Assembly: GCF_902833225.1 (NCBI RefSeq)
Contig: NZ_CADFEI010000004.1
Span: 310,001-374,000 of the forward strand
Length of the DNA stretch: 64,000 nucleotides
Reading direction: 5' to 3'
Source of the DNA: Burkholderia sp. BCC1644
GTDB taxonomy: Bacteria; Pseudomonadota; Gammaproteobacteria; Burkholderiales; Burkholderiaceae
The first letter of the stretch is position 1. Every line of letters begins with the position of its first letter. This document shows positions 29,048 through 37,529 of the stretch, piece by piece. The position numbers and the translations under genes were made by a program. Under the pieces are notes generated by a model. The model was not told the origin of the DNA. It saw only the letters and a program-made list of their open reading frames with translations, and did not search any database.

Positions 29048-30115
29048 TCAGTGCGCGGTCGAGCCGGGCAGGTTGCCGTCGAAGGCATCCTGCAGCAGCG
29101 CGCGCAAGCCGTCGCGTTCGATCGGGCGCGGGTTCCAGTACGGATTGGCGGCCGCGAGATCGGCGGCGCGGTCGAGATCGGCCTCCTGCATGCCGATTGC
29201 CTTCAACGAGACCGGTGCGCCGTTGTCGAGCGCCAGTGCGTAGAGGCCGCGCGCGGCGTCGTTCGTCCCGATCGCGCGAGCGATCCGCTGCATCGCCTCG
29301 GGTGCATGCGCTGCGTTGTACGCGAGCGCATGCGGCAGCACGACCGTGTGGGTCGGCGCGTGCGGCAGATTGAAGCTGCCGCCCAGCGTGTGACAGAGCT
29401 TGTGGTGCAGCGCCATGCCGACGTTGCCGAGGACCATCCCGCACAGCCACGCACCGTAGAGCGCGTCGCCGCGCGCAGCGAGATCGGCCGCGTTGCGGCG
29501 CACGCCGGGCAGGCCGCGCGCCAGCGCACGAATGCCTTCCTCGGCGACGAGGCTCATGACCGGATTCGCATTGTTCGCGTACAGGCCTTCGGCCGCGTGC
29601 GCGATCGCATTGAGGCCGCTCGTCACCGACAGCTCGACCGGCAGCGTCACGGTGAGCTCGGGATCGTAGATCACTGTTTTCGGCAACACGCGTGCGTCGG
29701 AGCCCGTGCGCTTGAGGCCGCCTTCGGTCAGGCCGTAGATCGGCGTCATTTCGCTGCCGGCGTACGTCGTCGGTATCGCGAGGATCGGCAGGCTGCTTTC
29801 GAGCGCGATCGCCTTGCCGAGGCCGATCGTCGAGCCGCCACCGATTGCGATCGCGCAATCCGCGTCGCACGACCGGGCGAACGCCTGCGCATCGCGGGCG
29901 ATCTCGATCGGCACGTGCATCGTCGCGCGGTCGTACAGCCCGGCGGCACGTGCGCCGAGCCGCTCGACGATGCGTTGCGCGAGGCCGCGTTGCTCCGGCG
30001 TGCAGAGGACGATCGCGCGCTGCGCGCCGAGTTCCAGCACCTCGCGTTCGAGATGTTGCAGGCTGCCTGCGCCGAAGACGACGCGTGCCGGACGCGCCTG
30101 ATAGATGAAGTCCAT
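29048..30115 (-). CDS. Maleylacetate reductase
   Basis: The protein has 355 residues, the family size for iron-alcohol-dehydrogenase-like maleylacetate reductases. IGGGSTIGLGKAIAL binds the dinucleotide, PTTYAGSEMTPIYG is the family signature, and HHKLCHTLGGSFNLPHA carries the His residues that hold metal in alcohol dehydrogenases. It reduces maleylacetate from hydroxyquinol cleavage to 3-oxoadipate with NADH, leading to the TCA cycle. It lies 6 nt after the Dabb gene. The functional call is strong because of the neighbouring dioxygenase. Confidence 0.9.
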   Translation of the reverse strand: MDFIYQARPARVVFGAGSLQHLEREVLELGAQRAIVLCTPEQRGLAQRIVERLGARAAGLYDRATMHVPIEIARDAQAFARSCDADCAIAIGGGSTIGLGKAIALESSLPILAIPTTYAGSEMTPIYGLTEGGLKRTGSDARVLPKTVIYDPELTVTLPVELSVTSGLNAIAHAAEGLYANNANPVMSLVAEEGIRALARGLPGVRRNAADLAARGDALYGAWLCGMVLGNVGMALHHKLCHTLGGSFNLPHAPTHTVVLPHALAYNAAHAPEAMQRIARAIGTNDAARGLYALALDNGAPVSLKAIGMQEADLDRAADLAAANPYWNPRPIERDGLRALLQDAFDGNLPGSTAH

Positions 30116-30122
30116 GTCGTGG

Positions 30123-30425
30123 TCACTCCGTGGCGTAGTCGACCTGATGGCGCGCGATGCGCAGGCCCGTCAGTGCGTCGCGTACGCGTGCGTGTTCGGG
30201 ATGCGCCGCATAGCCGTCGAGCGCTTCGCGCGATTCGAATTCGGCGACGAGAATCAGGTCGCACGCGTAATCGGCCGCGCTGAAATCCGCCCCGACCTCG
30301 AGGTGCGTCATGCCGGGAATCCGGCCGCGCAGGCTTTCGAAGGCCGTCTTGACACTGGCGCGTGCTGCCGCGCGCTCGTGGTCGGTTGCGCCTGCAACGT
30401 TCCACATCACGACGTGCCGGACCAT
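30123..30425 (-). CDS. Dabb (stress-responsive A/B barrel) domain protein
   Basis: The protein has 100 residues, a single ferredoxin-like domain beginning MVRHVVMWNV, with GMTHLEVGADFS and the ending RDALTGLRIARHQVDYATE. The start at 30425 overlaps the 3' end of the dioxygenase gene by 19 nt, so translation is coupled. Dabb dimers in aromatic pathways act as small accessory enzymes or ligand binders. Here it may handle a reactive intermediate such as maleylacetate or a quinone. Confidence 0.8.
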   Translation of the reverse strand: MVRHVVMWNVAGATDHERAAARASVKTAFESLRGRIPGMTHLEVGADFSAADYACDLILVAEFESREALDGYAAHPEHARVRDALTGLRIARHQVDYATE

Positions 30426-31303
30426 GCGGCACGCTCCGCGTGATTCAGCACGAAGTCGTAGTCGAGCGTGTAGAACGGCGTGTCCATCCGCGTTCCGTCG
30501 GGTGCGAGGCCCGGCGCATGTCGCACCCAGTCGGCGACGAGCGTCGAGCGCACGCCGAAGACCGCGTCGGAGTCGAGATAGCGGTCGCCGTCGCGGAACA
30601 CGTGCGTGATCAGCGTTTCGTAGCCGCGCGCGTCGATCATGAAGTGCAGGTGCGCGGGGCGCCACGGATGGCGGCCGAGCGCATCGAGCATCGCGCCGAC
30701 GGGCCCGTCGTGCGGAATCGGATACGGCTCGGCGAGGATCGAGCGAAACGCGTAACGGCCGTCGGCGCCGCTGCGCAGCCGCCCGCGCGCACGATGCGTG
30801 ACGGACCCGTCGTCGGCCGGCTGCTGCACGTCGTAGTGGCCGTCTTCGTCGGCCTGCCAGACTTCCAGCGACGCGTTCGCGACGGGCGTGCCGTCGATGC
30901 CGCGGACGTGGCCGGACACGAAGCAGGGCTCGCCGCAAGCGCCGTTCGCGATGTCGTCGAACATCGCGAATTCCGGGCTGCCGTCGACATAGAACGGGCC
31001 GAATACGGTCGCCTCCGTGCAGCCGGCCGGTTTCGCATGATTCTGCGCGGTGACGAGCGTCGACAGCCCAAGCACGTCGGACAGCAGGATGAACTCCTGG
31101 CGCTTGTCATCGGTGATGTGGCCGACGGCCGTCAGGAAACCGATCGCGGCTTGCCATTCGGCCTCGGTGAGCTTCGTCTCGCGGGCGAACGAATGCAGGT
31201 GCTGGACGAGGCTCGTCATCACCGTGCGCAGCCGCTCGTCGCGACAGCCGGAGAGCGATGCGATCACGGCCTGCGTGATGGTGTCTTCGTTGAGATTGCG
31301 CAT
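30407..31303 (-). CDS. Hydroxyquinol 1,2-dioxygenase (intradiol)
   Basis: The protein has 298 residues from MRNLNEDTITQ, the conserved family start. An in-frame ATG at 31348 has a perfect AAGGAGG and would add 15 residues, so the true start needs proof. The Fe(III) ligands are Y157 (DGHYDVQ), Y194 (AEPYPIPHDGPVG), H218 and H220 (RPAHLHF). The N-terminal ~95 residues are the helical linker domain used in dimerisation. It cleaves hydroxyquinol to maleylacetate, the next gene product's substrate. It is first in the five-gene operon and divergent from LysR. Confidence 0.9.
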   Translation of the reverse strand: MRNLNEDTITQAVIASLSGCRDERLRTVMTSLVQHLHSFARETKLTEAEWQAAIGFLTAVGHITDDKRQEFILLSDVLGLSTLVTAQNHAKPAGCTEATVFGPFYVDGSPEFAMFDDIANGACGEPCFVSGHVRGIDGTPVANASLEVWQADEDGHYDVQQPADDGSVTHRARGRLRSGADGRYAFRSILAEPYPIPHDGPVGAMLDALGRHPWRPAHLHFMIDARGYETLITHVFRDGDRYLDSDAVFGVRSTLVADWVRHAPGLAPDGTRMDTPFYTLDYDFVLNHAERAAWSGTS

Positions 31304-31384
31304 AGGGGTTGTCTCCTGATGTCGTTCGATGGCGCGTTGACGTAACATTAATTCCTCCTTGAATCGTAAAAAAGATGGTTTGGA

Positions 31385-31399
31385 GGAGTTTTGTTCTCC
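31385..31399. promoter_or_regulatory. LysR-type dyad between dioxygenase and lysR
   Basis: GGAGTTTTGTTCTCC has GGAG and CTCC arms 15 bp end to end. The right half GTTCTCC is identical to that of the dyad before the transport-protein gene (32388-32402). It lies 22 bp before the lysR ATG and is well placed for autoregulation and activation of the operon. Confidence 0.55.
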
Positions 31400-31421
31400 G
31401 CCAAGTGGAAGAATCGAACGC

Positions 31422-32345
31422 ATGGACAAGTGGACGCAGATCGAATTTTTCGTGCAGGTGGCCGAGCTGGGCAGCCTGTCGAAGGCCGCCGAACGGCTCG
31501 GCATGTCGAGCGCGGCGGCGAGCCGCTGCCTGAATGCGCTGGAAGAGCGCCTGGGCGCGCGGCTCGTCGAGCGCACCACGCGCCGCCTGTGGCTGACCGA
31601 CGCGGGGCACGAGTACCACCGGCGTTGCGTCGCGATCCTGACGGAGCTGTCCGAGGCCGATGCCGCGGTCAACGAGGCGAGCGTCAATCCGGCCGGCACG
31701 CTGCGCGTGACCGCGTCGGTGTCGTTCGCATCGATCTATATCGCGCCCGCGCTGCCTGAGTTTCACCGGCGCTACCCGAACCTGAACGTGCAGATCATCG
31801 CGGCGAACCGCTACCCGGATTTCATCGAGGCCGGCATCGACGTGGCGATCCGTACGCGCGAGCACGAAGCCGATTCGGGCATCACCGTACGCAAGCTCGC
31901 CGAGACACGGCGTGTGCTGGCCGCGTCGCCCGGGTATCTGGCGAAGCACGGCGCACCGGCGACGCCCGATGCGCTGTGCGACCACCGGCTGCTGGTCTAC
32001 AACCTCGCGAACGATCCGTACGTGCTGCATTTCCGCCATGGCGCGAAGACGCAGTCGGTCACGATCAAGAGCGTGCTCGATGCGAACGAAGGGCAGGTGA
32101 TCCGCGCGGCGGCGCTTGCCGGGCTCGGCATCCTGATCCAGCCGCTTTACATCATCCATGACGATATCGTCGCGGGGAAACTGGTGCCGGTGCTCACCGG
32201 CTGGCAACTGCCGGCGCTCACCGTCAACATCGCGTACCAGAGCCGCCGGCACCAGCCGGCGAAGATCCGCGTCTTCACCGAGTTCCTGATCGAGCGTTTC
32301 GAACGCCTCGGGCTCGCGCGCAAATGGAAGGAAGTCGGCCGCTGA
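31422..32345 (+). CDS. LysR-family regulator of the hydroxyquinol cluster
   Basis: The protein has 307 residues from MDKWTQIEFF, where the helix-turn-helix domain begins. The DNA-binding segment is AELGSLSKAAERLGMSSAAASRCLNALEERLGARL. The effector domain spans ~90-295. It is divergent from the dioxygenase operon across 118 nt and just before an outer-membrane transporter gene. The two matching dyads suggest that it controls both. The inducer is probably the aromatic substrate or a ring-cleavage product. Confidence 0.87.
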   Translation: MDKWTQIEFFVQVAELGSLSKAAERLGMSSAAASRCLNALEERLGARLVERTTRRLWLTDAGHEYHRRCVAILTELSEADAAVNEASVNPAGTLRVTASVSFASIYIAPALPEFHRRYPNLNVQIIAANRYPDFIEAGIDVAIRTREHEADSGITVRKLAETRRVLAASPGYLAKHGAPATPDALCDHRLLVYNLANDPYVLHFRHGAKTQSVTIKSVLDANEGQVIRAAALAGLGILIQPLYIIHDDIVAGKLVPVLTGWQLPALTVNIAYQSRRHQPAKIRVFTEFLIERFERLGLARKWKEVGR

Positions 32346-32387
32346 TCGCAGGCCGGCGCGGCGCTGTCGCGCATTTCTCCGTGTGAC

Positions 32388-32402
32388 GGAGAACTGTTCT
32401 CC
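32388..32402. promoter_or_regulatory. LysR-type dyad upstream of the outer-membrane transporter
   Basis: GGAGAAC-T-GTTCTCC is a perfect 7-bp inverted repeat, 105 bp before the transporter start. It shares 12 of 15 positions with the dyad at 31385-31399, which supports one regulator for both units. Confidence 0.6.
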
Positions 32403-32507
32403 CGATCGTCGTCTTTTTCGCCGCTGTCGTGCGTTTTACATTGCGTTTCCCCGGGCCGGCAGAGCCCGGTTCGCGATTACACGATAACAATCCGGTCTGG
32501 AGACGAC

Positions 32508-33416
32508 ATGAAACATGCATTGCGACGGGTGCCGTTGGCACTCCTGATCGCCGGAGCCATTCACGTTCCGGCGTCGGCCACGGAGGGCGGGCAGATCAGC
32601 TATCCGTTCGGTGTCAACACCGTGCTGAACGGGATGCTGCCGCCGCCCGGCAACACGCAGTACTTCAACTATTCGCTGTACTACTCGGCAAACCGCTTTG
32701 CCGGGCCGGACGGCGGCAACGCGGTGCCGGGGTTTCACCTGAGCGTCGTTGCGGAAACGCCGCGCGTCGTCCATACCTGGGGCGCGACGTTCGGGCCGTT
32801 CTCGCTGTCGAGCAGCGCGATTGTGCCGATCGTGCACCTGCATCTGTCGACGCCGGGCGGCACCGGCAACCGCACGTCGCTCGGTGACGTGATTCTCGAG
32901 CCGTTCATGGTCAACTACGCGAATGCGACGAAGAGCTTCTTTGCGTTCTTCTCGCCGTCGTTCGCGGTGCCGAGCGGCGCGTATTCGGTGAACCGGATCG
33001 CGAACACGGGGCTGAACACGTATGCGTTCCTGCCATATCTCAGTACGACGTGGTTTCCGGGCCGCGACTGGGAAATTTCGACGACCACGCTGCTGGAGCT
33101 GAATTCGCCGAACCACGCGACGCGCTACCACTCGGGCGCGGTCGCCGTGCTCGACTACCTGATCGGCTATTCGATCGACCGGCGCGTGCAGATCGGCGTG
33201 CAGGGCACGTTCCTGAAGCAGTTCACCGACGATACGCAGGACGGCGTGAAGGTCGGCCCGGACGGCTTTCGCGGGCAAACGGTCGCGATCGGCCCGCAGT
33301 TGCGCTACATGTGGGGGCCGGCGTCGGGCGTGGTCGTGAAGTACCAGCACGAGTTCGCGGTGCGCAACCGGCCGCAGGGCGACAAGCTGTGGGTGCAGTT
33401 CAGTTTTCCGCTGTAG
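32508..33416 (+). CDS. Outer-membrane transporter, phenol MetA-degradation family
   Basis: The protein has 302 residues with signal peptide LALLIAGAIHVPASA. The mature part is a beta-barrel of amphipathic strands (NYSLYYSANRF, FGPFSLSSSAIVPIVHLHL) ending ...LWVQFSFPL. It resembles the Phenol_MetA_deg transporters found beside aromatic degradation genes. The start follows TCTGGAGACGAC. Its place after lysR with the same dyad suggests uptake of the pathway substrate. Confidence 0.8.
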   Translation: MKHALRRVPLALLIAGAIHVPASATEGGQISYPFGVNTVLNGMLPPPGNTQYFNYSLYYSANRFAGPDGGNAVPGFHLSVVAETPRVVHTWGATFGPFSLSSSAIVPIVHLHLSTPGGTGNRTSLGDVILEPFMVNYANATKSFFAFFSPSFAVPSGAYSVNRIANTGLNTYAFLPYLSTTWFPGRDWEISTTTLLELNSPNHATRYHSGAVAVLDYLIGYSIDRRVQIGVQGTFLKQFTDDTQDGVKVGPDGFRGQTVAIGPQLRYMWGPASGVVVKYQHEFAVRNRPQGDKLWVQFSFPL

Positions 33417-33464
33417 ACGCGCAGGGACGGGGAGGAAGGCTGACAAATTCCTGACGAATCAAGT

Positions 33465-33479
33465 TGATATATTGTATCA
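33465..33479. promoter_or_regulatory. Fur-family-like dyad before the TonB receptor
   Basis: TGATATATTGTATCA pairs at six of seven positions around a central T. It lies in an AT-rich patch 57 nt before the GTG start. The form is closer to the spaced dyads bound by metal regulators of the Fur/Zur family than to a classical Fur box. Which regulator binds is not known. Confidence 0.4.
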
Positions 33480-33535
33480 TCTGACGTTTTCGTCGCCGGG
33501 GGCCGGCGACGACACCCAACAAAGATCGATACGAC

Positions 33536-35746
33536 GTGACGAAATCCGGAAACCACCCGGCGCGCGGGGAGCGGCGCCATGCCGCGGCGCGCCGGAACAC
33601 GGGCGCCTGGCGCGCACGCGCGGCGCGCAGCTGCACGACGCTGCTGGGCTGCGCGATGGCCACGTCTGGCGCGCTGGCCGCCGAAGCAGCCGCGCCCGCG
33701 CCGGACGACCGGCACGCGCTGCCGGCGATCAAGGTCAGCGCGCCATCCGCGCCGGCCGACCCGCTGACGCAGCCGCTCGCAACGGGTTCGCGGCTCGGGC
33801 TCGCGAGCCTCGATACCCCCGCGAGCGTCGAAATCGTCACGGCCGACACGATCGAAGCACGCGGCGATCGCACGGTGCTCGACGCGGTCACACGCACCGC
33901 CGGTTTTTCGAGCGCGATCGCGCCCGGTACCGGCGGCACGGCATTGAGCGTGCGCGGCTTCAGCGGGCAGGAATCGGTGCTGACGCTGCTCGACGGCGTG
34001 CGGCTGATGCCGGCGGCCGGCACGATCACGTTCCCGTTCGACACATGGTCGGTCGAGCGCATCGAGGTGCTGCGCGGCCCGGCATCGGTGCTGTACGGCG
34101 AAGGTGCGATCGGCGGCGTCGTGAACGTGGTGCCGAAGCGGCCGCAACGCATGCGCGAGACGACGCTGCAGGCCGGTGTCGGCGCCGACGGCGCGAATCG
34201 CTTTGCGTTCGATACGACGGGCGCGCTCGGCCCGCGGCTGTCTTATCGTTTTTATGCGAGCGATGCGCGCGCAAACGGCCTCGCGGAGCGGGCCGATACG
34301 CATACGACGGCCGTCGGCGGCGCGCTGAAGTTCGACGTGAGCCCGCAGCTCACGCTGACGCTCGACTACGACTACGGCCGCCAGATGCCGGCGACCTACT
34401 ACGGCGTGCCGGCGCCGAACGGCGTGCTCGACCCGTCGCTGCGCAAGCTCAACTACAACGTCGGCGACGCGACGATCGCGTACTACGACCAGTGGACGCG
34501 TCTGTCCGCCAGCTACCGGCCCACGGCCGGCGTGACGATCGACAATCAGCTCTACTACCTGACGTCGAACCGTCACTGGCGCAATGCCGAGGCGTATGCG
34601 CTCGACCCGGCGACGGGGCATGTCACGCGCAGCGATTATCTCGACATCGGTCACCACCAGCGGCAGATCGGCGACCGGCTGAGCGCGCGTTTCGACGGCA
34701 CGCTGTTCGGCCGTGCGAACCGCTTCGTCGTCGGCACGGAATTCAGCCAGATCACGTTCAGCGGCACCAACAACTCGCCGTACGGCGGCGAATCGACGGT
34801 GCCCGCGCACGGCTTCGATCCAGGCGCATTCACGAGCCCTGATCCGACGGTGCCGCAATTCAGCACACGGGCGCGGCAGGCCGCGGTCTTCGCGGAGAAC
34901 CGGCTCGAAGTGCTGCCGCGGCTCGCGTGGGTGAGCGGCCTGCGCTACGACCACATTGCATTCAGCCGCGAGCAGGCGGCCACCGGCGCGGGCTTCGACA
35001 AGCGAATCGCGAACGTCGGCTGGCGTACCGGTTTCGTGTTCGAAGTCGCACCGACGCTCAGCGCGTATGCGCAATACACGACGGGCGCGGAAGGGCTGGG
35101 CTCGCTCGTGACGCTGTCCGCGTCGCAGGCGAACTACCGGCTCGCGACCGGCGAACAGTGGGAGGCCGGGCTCAAGCAGACGCTGCTCGACGGCCGCGCG
35201 TACTGGACCTTCGCGGTGTACGACATCACGAAGCGCAATCTGCTCAGTACCGATCCGGTCAATCCCGCGCTGCGCCAGCAGGTCGGCCGGCAATCGTCGC
35301 GCGGCATCGAGTTGATGGGGGGCGCGCGGCTGCCGCACGGCTGGGCGATCGACGCGAACGTCGCGCTGCTGCGCGCACGCTACGACGAATTCAACCAGAC
35401 GGCCGGCGGCGCGACGGTGTCGCGGGCCGGCAACGTGCCGTCCAACGTGCCGCAGCAGACCGCGAACCTGTGGCTCGGCTGGGCGTTCGCCGAACGCTGG
35501 CAGGCGAACGCGGGCGTGCGCTACGTCGGCGCGACCTACGGCGACGATGCGAACCGCCTGCAGGTGCCGTCGTACACGGTGTTCGATGCGTCGCTGCGCT
35601 GGCAGCCGACGTCGCGCACCGAGCTCGCGCTGTATCTGCGCAATCTCGCGAACCGCACGTACGCGGTGACGACGTCGAATGGCGGCGAGCAATGGCTGCT
35701 CGGCCCGTCGCGCTCGGCGGAGCTCGTCGCGACGATGCGCTTCTAG
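33536..35746 (+). CDS. TonB-dependent outer-membrane receptor
   Basis: The protein has 736 residues and starts at GTG 33536. A long Arg-rich signal segment ends near ALAAEA. The plug domain (~65-175) has DTPASVEIVTADTIEARGDRTVLDAV, VLTLLDGVRLMPAAG and IEVLRGPASVLYGEGAIGGVVNV. The 22-strand barrel ends ...AELVATMRF. It is followed at 29 nt by an ABC ATPase, a binding protein and a FecCD permease, so it forms the outer-membrane half of one uptake system. The ligand (siderophore, heme, other metal chelate or cobalamin-like) cannot be told from the sequence. Confidence 0.87.
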   Translation: MTKSGNHPARGERRHAAARRNTGAWRARAARSCTTLLGCAMATSGALAAEAAAPAPDDRHALPAIKVSAPSAPADPLTQPLATGSRLGLASLDTPASVEIVTADTIEARGDRTVLDAVTRTAGFSSAIAPGTGGTALSVRGFSGQESVLTLLDGVRLMPAAGTITFPFDTWSVERIEVLRGPASVLYGEGAIGGVVNVVPKRPQRMRETTLQAGVGADGANRFAFDTTGALGPRLSYRFYASDARANGLAERADTHTTAVGGALKFDVSPQLTLTLDYDYGRQMPATYYGVPAPNGVLDPSLRKLNYNVGDATIAYYDQWTRLSASYRPTAGVTIDNQLYYLTSNRHWRNAEAYALDPATGHVTRSDYLDIGHHQRQIGDRLSARFDGTLFGRANRFVVGTEFSQITFSGTNNSPYGGESTVPAHGFDPGAFTSPDPTVPQFSTRARQAAVFAENRLEVLPRLAWVSGLRYDHIAFSREQAATGAGFDKRIANVGWRTGFVFEVAPTLSAYAQYTTGAEGLGSLVTLSASQANYRLATGEQWEAGLKQTLLDGRAYWTFAVYDITKRNLLSTDPVNPALRQQVGRQSSRGIELMGGARLPHGWAIDANVALLRARYDEFNQTAGGATVSRAGNVPSNVPQQTANLWLGWAFAERWQANAGVRYVGATYGDDANRLQVPSYTVFDASLRWQPTSRTELALYLRNLANRTYAVTTSNGGEQWLLGPSRSAELVATMRF

Positions 35747-35775
35747 TGCGGCGCGACGTGCATCCCGTCACCCAC

Positions 35776-36543
35776 ATGCTCGACATCGAACGCGTGAGCT
35801 GGTCTCCCGGCGGCGCGATCGACGTGCTCGATTCGGTGACGCTGACCGTCGCCGAAGGCGAGTTCGTCGGACTGGTCGGCCCGAACGGCAGTGGCAAGAC
35901 GAGCCTGCTGCGCTGCATATTCCGTTACGCGCGGCCCGACGCGGGCCGCGTCGCGCTCGATGCGCAGGACGTATGGCGCATGCGGCCGCGTGCGGTCGCG
36001 CAGCGCGTCGCGGTGCTGCAGCAGGAGACGCCGGACGATTTCGGGCTGACGGTCGACGAACTGGTCGGTATGGGGCGTACGCCGCACAAGCGGCCGTTCG
36101 ATGCCGAGTCGGCCGACGACCGCCGCATCGTCGAATCCGCGCTGCACGACGTCGGTCTCGTCGAGCGCCGCGCGCAACGTTTCGCGTCGCTGTCGGGCGG
36201 CGAGAAGCAGCGCGCGCTGCTGGCCCGCGCGCTTGCGCAGCAGCCCGAACTGCTGCTGCTCGACGAACCGACCAACCATCTCGACCTGCGTCACCAGCTC
36301 GAACTGCTCGCACGCGTGCGCCGCCTCGGCATCGCGACGCTCGCGACGATTCACGACCTCAATCTTGCGGCCGCGTACTGCGACCGGCTCCATGTGCTCG
36401 CGCACGGCCGGGTCGTCGCGTCCGGCGCGCCGGGCGACGTGCTGACCGAAGCGCTGCTGCGCGACGTGTTCGGCGTCACCGTGCTCGTCGATCGGCATCC
36501 CCTCTCGGGCCGGCCGCGCATCACGCCGCTTCATCCGGAATGA
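35776..36543 (+). CDS. ABC transporter ATPase, iron-chelate/cobalamin type
   Basis: The protein has 255 residues from ATG 35776; a GTG at 35758 is an alternative and neither has a clear ribosome site. Walker A is GPNGSGKT (K41), signature LSGGEKQR (139-146) and Walker B LLLLDEPTNHLD (D163, E164), with the switch His in IHDLNLAAAYCD. This is the FepC/BtuD family partner of the permease downstream. It overlaps the binding protein by ATGA. Confidence 0.88.
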   Translation: MLDIERVSWSPGGAIDVLDSVTLTVAEGEFVGLVGPNGSGKTSLLRCIFRYARPDAGRVALDAQDVWRMRPRAVAQRVAVLQQETPDDFGLTVDELVGMGRTPHKRPFDAESADDRRIVESALHDVGLVERRAQRFASLSGGEKQRALLARALAQQPELLLLDEPTNHLDLRHQLELLARVRRLGIATLATIHDLNLAAAYCDRLHVLAHGRVVASGAPGDVLTEALLRDVFGVTVLVDRHPLSGRPRITPLHPE

Positions 36544-37529
36544 CCGCCATGCCGTTGCCTTTGTCCTCTGTTGCACGCCGGCTGGTTGCCGCCGCCGTGC
36601 TCGGCTGCGCCGCCGCTCGCGCGGGCGCTTATCCCGTCACCGTGCGCAGTTGCGATCGCGACGTGACGTTCGAGCGTGCGCCGGCGCGTGCGGTGAGCAA
36701 CGACGTGAACCTGACCGAGATGATGCTCGTGCTCGGCCTGAAGGACCGGCTCGTCGGCTATACGGGCATCGGTGGCTGGAAGACGGGCACCGCGCGCGTG
36801 CGCGACGCATTGCGTGGCGTGCCCGAACTGGCGGGCCAGTATCCGTCGCTCGAGGTGCTGGCCGCCGCGCGTGCCGACTTTTATCTCGCGGGCTGGAACT
36901 ACGGGATGCATGTCGGCGGCCCCGTGACGCCCGCGACGCTCGCGCCGTTCGGCATTCGTACCTATGAACTGACCGAATCGTGTTCGCATGTGATGAAGCA
37001 ATCGGCCGCGTCGTTCGACGACGTGTTTCGCGACCTGAACAATCTCGGCCGGATCTTCGGCGTCGACGCACGTGCCGTGCAGGTCGTCGCCGCGATGCGC
37101 GCGCGCCTCGCGACGGTGTCGCGCACGATCGGGCAGCCGACGCCGCTGCGCGTGTTCGTCTACGACAGCGGCACCGACAAGCCGATGACCGCGGGCGGGC
37201 TCGCGATGCCGACCGCGTTGCTGACGGCGGCCGGGGCGCGCAACGTGATGGCCGACCTGCCGCGCAGCTGGACGCAGGTGAGCTGGGAAAGCGTGGTCGC
37301 GCGCGATCCGCAGGTGATCGTGATCGTCGACTATTCGGCGGTGACGGCCGCGCAGAAGCAGCAGTTCCTGCTGCGCCAGCCGGCGCTCGCGCGCGTGGCC
37401 GCGATCCGCGACCGGCGCTTCGTCGTGATTCCGTACGATGCGGCGACACCGGGCCCCGAGAACGTCGCGGCGGTCGAGACGCTGGCGCGCGCGCTGTACC
37501 CGGCCGCGTTCGCCGGGCCGGCGCGATGA
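36540..37529 (+). CDS. Periplasmic binding protein, BtuF/FepB type
   Basis: The protein has 329 residues. The N-terminal signal (LVAAAVLGCAAARAGA) has a weak VLGC lipobox, so it may be a lipoprotein or soluble. The mature protein starts YPVTVRSCDRDVTFERAPARAVSNDVN and has the two lobes joined by a long helix, the class III fold. The Cys in RSCDR is shared by a subgroup of TonB-linked binding proteins. It passes the ligand from the receptor to the permease. ATGA overlaps exist on both sides. Confidence 0.85.
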   Translation: MTAMPLPLSSVARRLVAAAVLGCAAARAGAYPVTVRSCDRDVTFERAPARAVSNDVNLTEMMLVLGLKDRLVGYTGIGGWKTGTARVRDALRGVPELAGQYPSLEVLAAARADFYLAGWNYGMHVGGPVTPATLAPFGIRTYELTESCSHVMKQSAASFDDVFRDLNNLGRIFGVDARAVQVVAAMRARLATVSRTIGQPTPLRVFVYDSGTDKPMTAGGLAMPTALLTAAGARNVMADLPRSWTQVSWESVVARDPQVIVIVDYSAVTAAQKQQFLLRQPALARVAAIRDRRFVVIPYDAATPGPENVAAVETLARALYPAAFAGPAR

